Shown one piece after another: positions 57,535 to 64,000 of a stretch of DNA of 64,000 nucleotides. Numbering within the stretch: the first letter of the stretch is position 1; each line of letters begins with the position of its first letter. Under the pieces are notes generated by a model, which was given only the letters and a program-made list of their open reading frames with translations, had not been told where the DNA came from and did no database searches. A program made the position numbers and the translations under genes. The stretch lies in assembly GCF_000421825.1 (NCBI RefSeq), contig NZ_ATXT01000020.1, forward strand, positions 51,675-115,674, written 5' to 3'. This DNA is from Humibacter albus DSM 18994 (lineage in GTDB: Bacteria; Actinomycetota; Actinomycetes; Actinomycetales; Microbacteriaceae).

Positions 57535-57562
57535 GGGCCGCATCCCTTCGGGGGTGCGGCCC
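57535..57562 (+). terminator. Terminator of the rpsF-ssb-rpsR-rplI operon
   Basis: A 12-bp stem (GGGCCGCATCCC with GGGGTGCGGCCC, one G:U pair) closed by the TTCG tetraloop, 20 bp after the rplI stop, followed by GTGGCGTTTCC. A typical intrinsic terminator. Confidence 0.85.
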
Positions 57563-57612
57563 GTGGCGTTTCCGGTACGGCGTCGGGGCCAACTGCCGCC
57601 GGGACAGCAATA

Positions 57613-57677
57613 TTCGCCGAGAACAGCAGCAATTCTGCTGTTCTCGCAGCAAACCCGCGATCCTTGCTGTTTTCGCG
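57613..57677. repeat. Palindromic element copy B, downstream of rplI
   Basis: CGCCGAGAACAGC (57615) with GCTGTTCTCG (57637) forms a hairpin, followed by CGCGATCCTTGCTGTTTTCGCG at 57656. The last segment is, apart from one base, the reverse complement of the left flank of copy A (55568-55588). So A and B share the modules although the surrounding DNA differs. Confidence 0.7.
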
Positions 57678-57915
57678 ACAACGCCGAGGCCGGCCCGTTT
57701 TCACGACGACCGCCGGCAACGTCGGGCGTCGCAGCTTCTCGGTCGGATCGAGTCGCGCGCGAACGGGAGGCGGACCCGTTGTCGCGGGGTGCGCGCTCGC
57801 GCCGGCGGTGAAGCGGGGCTGTCTGCGGAGACCTGAGCGGCGTGTCGCGGGAGGGCATCCGTTCACTTCGCGTTCACCGTTTGCGCTAGCACCGAGCAGT
57901 GCTCTCGCGCAAGCT

Positions 57916-58113
57916 TTGTCCACATGTCGGGAGTGTCGCGGACGGCGTCGACCACAGGCATCCAACGAGTTTTTACACACAGCTGTGGGAACTTCTAATG
58001 GCTGGTCAGAGCGGATAACCGAGGGAAAGAATTCTGGTTATCCCCAGAAGTACCCACACCTTGTGCACACGGGCCTCGGCGTTTCGCCCAGATTGTGCAC
58101 AGAGTTATCCACA
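57916..58113. promoter_or_regulatory. DnaA-box-like cluster upstream of dnaB
   Basis: The 846-bp gap between rplI and dnaB contains no gene. It has a perfect DnaA box TTATCCACA at 58105-58113, and the near boxes TTGTCCACA (57916), TTATCCCCA (58038), TTGTGCACA (58061 and 58093). This density in 200 bp resembles the origin region, and suggests DnaA control of dnaB or a DnaA-binding locus. The dnaB ribosome site AGGAGG is at 58351. Confidence 0.6.
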
Positions 58114-58361
58114 GGACAAGTTGTGCCGTGCGATGGCCACTCCCTAGGGTGAGTGTTCGTTCCCGGTAGCGGTGACAACAGCGGGTCGCAGGCGGTCTTT
58201 GTCAGTGGTGACTGAGACCGTGGAGGGGCACGGCCGAACGTCACCGCGATCGCGTCGTGCCCGCGACGATGACGCGATCGGGGAGCGCTCGGCGCGGCGC
58301 AGCATCACCACAACAACAGCACAACCGCCGGCCGCGCCGGCAGGGGGATCAGGAGGTCTGG

Positions 58362-59735
<1,374 letters not shown>

Positions 59736-59912
59736 GAGTCGTTTTGTAGGTTCCAAGTTGGATGTCGGATTCGACATTTAGCGCGGAACTTCGCGGTCTC
59801 GATGTCGAGGCGATCAGGTCGAAGTCGGCTCGATGTCATGGCCCCGTTCTCGTTCGGGTGCGCCATTATGGGTCGTGCACATAGGTACCGGTCTGTCTGC
59901 CAGCCTTGAGCC

Positions 59913-60599
59913 ATGAAGACATCGAACGGGCTTGTCGAGTTGTGGCCTGCAGCTGGGGTCGTCGTGAGTTCGGGAAACGTCGATTTGCGCTGGATGGATG
60001 ACGAATTGATCGTCGAACTCGCTCACCTGGCCGCCCGCGGGGTGCATGACCCGGAACGAATGCCGTTCGCTAGGCCGTGGACCCGCGGGACTGCCGAGCA
60101 AGTCATGCGTAGCGTGCTGACGTATCAGTGGGCCACGAGGCTCGCGGTCGCTCCAGGAGAGTTCCGGCTCAACTTCGCCGTGCTCGCCGACGGCGTCGTC
60201 GTGGGGTCGCAAGGGGCAAACTCCAAAGATTGGCATACCCGCCGAAGCGCCAGCACCGGCTCGTGGCTCGGCCGAGAATTCCAGGGCCACGGTATCGGCA
60301 CCCGAATGAGGATGCTCATACTCCAGCTGCTTTTCGAAGGGCTCGGCGCGGCCGAAGCCACGACAGGTGCTTTCGCGGACAACCCGGCCTCCAACGCAGC
60401 CTCACGCAAGATCGGTTACTACGACGACGGCACAGAGGAAAAAGATCGCGAGGGCGTGCCTGTTCTACATAACCGGTATCGGATGCCCCGCGATCGCTGG
60501 CTCGAAGTCCGGGCTGAACACACCGCTCACCTTGGACTGCCAGTAGTCCTCGAAGGGGTATCCGCACTCCGCGAAGAATTGGACCAGGCGGTCAGCTAA
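59913..60599 (+). CDS. GNAT-family N-acetyltransferase
   Basis: 228 residues. The acetyl-CoA-binding motif A is in LGREFQGHGIGTRMRML; the following EATTGAFADNPASNAASRKIGYY is the typical GNAT end, shared with RimJ/RimL-like proteins. Substrate unknown. Lies 177 bp after dnaB in a region that looks less conserved than the core; a weak hairpin ATGTCG-GATT-CGACAT at 59762 may end dnaB transcription. Confidence 0.85.
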   Translation: MKTSNGLVELWPAAGVVVSSGNVDLRWMDDELIVELAHLAARGVHDPERMPFARPWTRGTAEQVMRSVLTYQWATRLAVAPGEFRLNFAVLADGVVVGSQGANSKDWHTRRSASTGSWLGREFQGHGIGTRMRMLILQLLFEGLGAAEATTGAFADNPASNAASRKIGYYDDGTEEKDREGVPVLHNRYRMPRDRWLEVRAEHTAHLGLPVVLEGVSALREELDQAVS

Positions 60600-60760
60600 C
60601 CCACCACCCTCATGCGCAACCCGATCCGTCAGCGTGGGCGGCCGGTTTCGCGATGCGCTATGGGCAGCTGGGCTGCGTCACAGCATGTCTATGAGAGGGG
60701 AACAACCCAACTCAGGCAGCCCTTCGCCGACGCATCCATGAATCTTCTAATCTGGATCGC

Positions 60761-61356
60761 ATGGCCAAACTTGATAAACGCTCAGTCGTCGAGGACATCA
60801 AGCTCGGCGGCCGAACCGCTGAAGAAGAGTCTGAGCATTTGTCTCGCTATTGCGTCGAGACGGAGCAGTGGCGGAAGGTTTGGCAGACGGCAAGAAGGTC
60901 GCAGCGCCCCGCGAGCTAATCCACCTCTTCACCACGGTTCGTGATCGGCAATTGGGTCGATTCGATACCGGGCAAGCTGCGATCGCAGACGATGTCTTCT
61001 TTGAGTCACAATCATTCCGCGATGCGCACCCTGAGGTCTCGAGCATCCGACTCCAGACGACGATCTGTCCCGAGTACCCATGGCTGAAGGACTGGCTAGA
61101 GGCGCTACGAGGCCAACGAACTCAGCAGGACCTAGAGAGTCTCGAAGCGATATGGAAGACGCCACGTGCTGAGACAGCGGAGCGGATCAAACGTCTGGTT
61201 GACGTCGGCTTCTTCGAGCCCGGCGGAGCGATCGCAGAGCGCACGTATTGGGTTCCATTCCTGTACCGCCCAGCGCTCGAAATGGCGCAGGGAGCAGCGG
61301 ATGGTCTGCGCGAGCGCACTGGAAGCTCAGTCGACGACGACGAAGCGATTGGCTGA
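60761..61356 (+). pseudogene. Decayed P-loop ATPase (Sll1717-like), internal deletion and frameshift
   Basis: Two pieces in different frames. The first, 60761-60919, reads MAKLDKRSVVEDIKLGG... then RTAEEESEHLSRYCVETEQWRKV, resembling the N-terminus of the Sll1717-type P-loop ATPase family (AEEE....YFVET..W). The second, about 60880-61356, reads ADGKKVAAPRELIHLFTTVRD and continues through SSIRLQTTICPEYPW to the end, like the family's C-terminal part (PRELIHL). The nucleotide-binding middle (over 250 residues in intact proteins) is missing, with a frame change near 60885. So this is a remnant, not a working gene. Family recognition is from memory and motifs, hence moderate confidence. A 160-bp gap without features precedes it. 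Confidence 0.6.
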
Positions 61357-61522
61357 GCAATTCGCCGCAATCATCCGCACGACTCCCGGTTCTGCACGGG
61401 CAGAGCTCGGCCGGCGTGTCCTTCTCGGTCTCCAGCACCCTGCATAGCTTGTGAGCCGCGCTAGGTGTAGGAATTCGCCATCTTTCGCGGAAGTCGAGCA
61501 CGGCTGCGGCTTCTGAGCCGAT

Positions 61523-61987
61523 TCAAGCCTTCGAGCGTCGCAACGCGGTCACGACCCGGTCGAGAGCCTCTCGGATGGTGTCGATTTCGCTGGGCTGCAG
61601 GAGGTCGAGGAACTTCGCCCTGACGAGCCCGACGTGGCCAGGGAAAGCTTCCAATGCGCGATCGCGACCCATAGGCGTGAGCATGGCGAGGACACCCCGC
61701 TCGTCGTCGGACGTCGCGGCACGCCGCACGAGTCCGGCCTTCTCGAGCTGAGTGACCTGGTACGTCAAGCCGCTCCGGGAAAGCACGAGGACGTCTGCGA
61801 GCTCGCTCATTCGCAGGCCGGCGCTCGAGTTGAGCAGCGTGGCAAGAATCGTGAACTGCAGAGGCGTCATGCCGTGCTCGGCGAGCTGGGCAGCCACAGC
61901 GCGTTGGAGGAGGTCGCCAGCCGCGATGAGGCCGAAGTACGCACCGAGCTCGTCCTCATCCAACTCGTCAGTCACACGGCTCCCCAA
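61523..61987 (-). CDS. MarR-family transcriptional regulator
   Basis: 154 residues. Winged helix with MTPLQFTILATL, LRMSELADVLVLSRSGLTYQVTQLEKAGLV (recognition helix) and RRAATSDDERGVLAMLT (wing). Divergent from the F420-reductase-like gene, with a palindrome in the shared promoter. Probably represses that gene and itself until a ligand (phenolic or oxidant type) binds; the ligand is not known. Confidence 0.9.
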   Translation of the reverse strand: MGSRVTDELDEDELGAYFGLIAAGDLLQRAVAAQLAEHGMTPLQFTILATLLNSSAGLRMSELADVLVLSRSGLTYQVTQLEKAGLVRRAATSDDERGVLAMLTPMGRDRALEAFPGHVGLVRAKFLDLLQPSEIDTIREALDRVVTALRRSKA

Positions 61988-62002
61988 GACTTGATTCCAA
62001 TT

Positions 62003-62031
62003 CGAACTAGTTGTACGGTCAATCTAGTTCG
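62003..62031. promoter_or_regulatory. MarR-type operator in the divergent promoter
   Basis: CGAACTAG (62003-62010) and its exact complement CTAGTTCG (62024-62031) flank 13 bp in the 80-bp region between marR and the oxidoreductase gene. The half-sites' spacing and place fit a MarR dimer. Confidence 0.6.
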
Positions 62032-62067
62032 AGTTCAAACAACATTCTAATCCGACTGGAGCATCTC

Positions 62068-62676
62068 ATGCACATTGCAGTTCTTGGCACCGGCCACATG
62101 GCCACCACGCTGGCCGGTGGGTTCCTCGCCGCCGGCGACACCGTCACGTTCGGGTCGCGCGACCCCGAAAGGCATGCCGATCTATCGGCACCCGTCGTCG
62201 CCACGGCCGAGGCGTTGCGCGATGCGGACCTGGTGGTCAATGCGCTCCAAGCGGCCTTCTCCCTCGATGTGCTCAGGCCGCTGGCAAGCGAGCTGGCCGG
62301 TCGAGTCCTGCTCGACATCGGGAACGCGGTGACCCCCGAGTTCGACCTGCTGTACCCGGAGGCGAGTCTCGGAGAACTGTTGCAGGCTGCCCTTCCTGAC
62401 ACGCGGGTCGTCAAGTCGCTGAACACGCTACCCGGCACCATCACGGTCGATCCGGCCTCGCTCGCCGAGCCGACATCGCTGTTCCTCTCTGGAGAAGATT
62501 CGGGCGCGAAAGCGTTGGTGGCCTCGCTCATCGTGGACCTCGGTTGGGAGCGGTCGCAGCTGATCGACCTGGGCGGCATCGCCACAGCCCGGGCCGCCGA
62601 GCACTACTTCCTGCTCTTCGTCGCCATGATGCAGAGCCTGCACGGGCAGCCGTTCAACATCCGCGTCGTGCGCTGA
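62068..62676 (+). CDS. NADP-dependent oxidoreductase, F420-reductase (Fno)-like
   Basis: 202 residues from ATG with GGAG 7 bases upstream; the open frame before it is unsupported. Rossmann motif VLGTGHMATTLAGGFLAAG and RDPERHADL at the NADP-2'-phosphate end are as in F420-dependent NADP reductases and the related NADP-binding protein family. The short form often acts without F420. Regulated by the adjacent MarR protein, so probably a stress- or xenobiotic-linked reductase. Confidence 0.8.
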   Translation: MHIAVLGTGHMATTLAGGFLAAGDTVTFGSRDPERHADLSAPVVATAEALRDADLVVNALQAAFSLDVLRPLASELAGRVLLDIGNAVTPEFDLLYPEASLGELLQAALPDTRVVKSLNTLPGTITVDPASLAEPTSLFLSGEDSGAKALVASLIVDLGWERSQLIDLGGIATARAAEHYFLLFVAMMQSLHGQPFNIRVVR

Positions 62677-62816
62677 CAACCTGTTCCAGTAACAGGGCCG
62701 CACGTGCCGGGCGTTTCGAATGAGCGTGATTGTGACGCTGTGTTCAGGCTGGCCCCGCCAGTCCCAGGAAAAGCGGGGTTCTGGCTGGCTTGACTCGCCA
62801 GTCGCACAGTCGAGGC

Positions 62817-63572
62817 ATGGATATCAGCAACCGCACCATCTTCATCATCGGCGCCACCTCGGGCATCGGTCTCGGGCTGGCCCGCCGCTTCGCCACGGCC
62901 GGAAGCACAGTAATCGTCGGCGGCCGTCGCACCGACCCGATCGACGGCCTCGAGGTCGTCGAGATCGACGTCACCGATGCCGATTCCGTCGCACGCGCTC
63001 GCGATGCCGTACTCGACCGACATCCCGGCCTCGACACGGTCGTCACCATGGCGGGCGTCATGCTCGTCGAGGATCTGCGCGACCCCGCGCACTTCGCGAC
63101 CGCCGAGACGACGATCGACATCAATCTGCTCGGCACGATCCGAGTCATCGATGCCTTCACGCCGCATCTGCTCGCACGAGGTGCGGGCACCTTCATCACC
63201 GTGAGCTCGGGCATCGCCTTCCTGCCCTTCCCCCTCATGCCCACCTACGGGGCCTCAAAGGCCGCCGTGCACGCATACTCGGAGTCCCTGCGCGCGCAAC
63301 TCCTCGGCACCGGGGTCGGCGTCGCCGAGCTCGTGCCTCCGGCCGTCGCGACGACGGCTGAGACCAAGCAAATGAATCCCGCGGCTGTCGATCTCGGCGC
63401 CTTCCTCGACGAGGCCATCAGCCTGTTGACACAGTCGCCGACACCCGACGAGATCCTGGTCGAGGCGGTGCATGAGCACCGCTGGGCCGAGCGTGAGGGG
63501 ACGTACGGCGAGCTCGTCACTCGCCGCTCTCAGGCGCTCGCGATGCTCCCCGGTCGCTCGGTGCAGGCGTAA
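62817..63572 (+). CDS. Short-chain dehydrogenase/reductase
   Basis: 251 residues from ATG. Cofactor loop GATSGIGLG (12-20) and catalytic YxxxK in YGASKAAV (about 143-148) with preceding Ser (ITVSSGIAF). A product like the DltE-type SDR subgroup, substrate unknown. The 140 bp between this and the previous gene contain the inverted bases CTGGC...GCCAG near 62788, perhaps an operator. Confidence 0.88.
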   Translation: MDISNRTIFIIGATSGIGLGLARRFATAGSTVIVGGRRTDPIDGLEVVEIDVTDADSVARARDAVLDRHPGLDTVVTMAGVMLVEDLRDPAHFATAETTIDINLLGTIRVIDAFTPHLLARGAGTFITVSSGIAFLPFPLMPTYGASKAAVHAYSESLRAQLLGTGVGVAELVPPAVATTAETKQMNPAAVDLGAFLDEAISLLTQSPTPDEILVEAVHEHRWAEREGTYGELVTRRSQALAMLPGRSVQA

Positions 63573-63655
63573 CTGCTGCGCCGAGCAGCCTGCTCACAGC
63601 CCGTCGAACACGACAGCGAGCCGAGTGCACCGCAGCCCGGCACGAGTTTCACAAC

Positions 63656-64000
63656 TGTGATGTCCAGGGACGTTGTTTCGGTGACTTGGCTTTGAGGAGT
63701 TGAGGGGCGAGGACCTCCGGTTGTGAAGTGGAGCTATTGAGTTCAACCGCTTCACGAACCTGGAGGCCCTCGTGTCCCACGCTAATGCTGCCCTGACTCC
63801 GCGTGCCCGGCTGCGGCTGGCGCGCTTGATCGTCGAGGACGGGTGGCCGCCGTCGGTCGCGGCGAAGATGTTCATGGTCTCGCCCGTCACCGCCCGAAAG
63901 TGGGCAACCCGACTGCGCTCGGAAGGGCCGATCGGGATGGCGGATCGGTCCAGCAGGCCGCGGTCGATGCCGACGAAGACGCCACTGCCCCAGGTCAAAC
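63656..64000 (+). mobile_element. IS481-family insertion sequence, left end, truncated by window edge
   Basis: The GTG frame from 63772 to the end of the window (about 76 residues, incomplete) reads VSHANAALTPRARLRLARLI, then GWPPSVAAKMFMVSPVTARKWATRL and ADRSSRPRSMPTKT. This is the N-terminal helix-turn-helix of IS481-type transposases. The left terminus is probably the TGTGATGTCCAGGGACGTTG around 63656, by position and similarity to IS481 ends. Intactness cannot be judged. Confidence 0.75.

Noticed and set aside
60612..60944. An open frame of 110 codons overlapping the ATPase remnant.
   Set aside because: No family resemblance and it runs in a third frame across the remnant.
61166..61501. 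Two short open frames between the ATPase remnant and marR.
   Set aside because: No ribosome site, no recognisable product; one antisense to the remnant.

Overview
The window is chromosomal DNA of a high-GC Gram-positive actinobacterium, most likely a member of the Microbacteriaceae. The gene order (fhaA-fhaB-pstP-rodA-pbpA-pknA-pknB, pabA-srtE-crgA, gyrA-gyrB-dciA-recF-gnd-dnaN-dnaA, rpmH-rnpA-yidD-yidC-jag-rsmG-parA-parB) is the classical actinobacterial origin neighbourhood, and a mycothiol-type gene pair is present. The genus cannot be fixed from the sequence alone. The replication origin lies near 35.3-35.7 kb, and genes on each side mostly point away from it.

Layout. 0.1-10.3 kb is a catabolic block on the minus strand: a TRIC-type membrane protein; a hexuronate operon (uxaC, a fructuronate reductase and an enolase-superfamily mannonate dehydratase) that together convert D-glucuronate to 2-keto-3-deoxygluconate; a LacI repressor; and two Gfo/Idh/MocA dehydrogenases with two xylose-isomerase-like TIM-barrel proteins. 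Two similar LacI-type palindromes (4990 and 9377) suggest that one repressor controls both parts. A tRNA-Leu with a long hairpin fused to its 3' end closes the block. 10.9-20 kb is the cell-wall/Ser-Thr kinase operon. 20.1-26.6 kb holds pabA, a tiny membrane protein and a class E sortase in overlapping frames, then crgA, a rhomboid protease, a cyclophilin, a NUDIX protein, a heme-oxygenase-like monooxygenase, tRNA-Ala, tRNA-Ile and a DUF3566 protein.

26.6-43.6 kb is the replication and segregation core: gyrA, gyrB, dciA, recF, gnd, dnaN, oriC and dnaA on the minus strand; rpmH, rnpA, yidD, yidC, jag, rsmG, parA, parB and pdxH on the plus strand, with four parS sites within 3.7 kb. 43.6-55.3 kb carries ddl, an aminotransferase, trxA, trxB, murJ, a DUF6049-type exported protein, a CCA-adding enzyme and mshB/mshA-like genes. 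55.3-59.7 kb is rpsF-ssb-rpsR-rplI and dnaB, bracketed by two copies of an unexplained palindromic element. A DnaA-box-like cluster lies before dnaB. From 59.7 kb to the end the content looks accessory: a GNAT acetyltransferase, a decayed P-loop ATPase, a MarR regulator divergent from an F420-reductase-like gene, a short-chain dehydrogenase, and the start of an IS481-type insertion sequence that runs off the window.

Most of the window is well-known core biology. The least explained items are the paired palindromic elements around rpsF-rplI, the hairpin fused to tRNA-Leu, the srtE/53-residue protein/pabA overlap, the extra DnaA boxes at two places away from oriC, and the sugar gene set at 6.2-10.3 kb.
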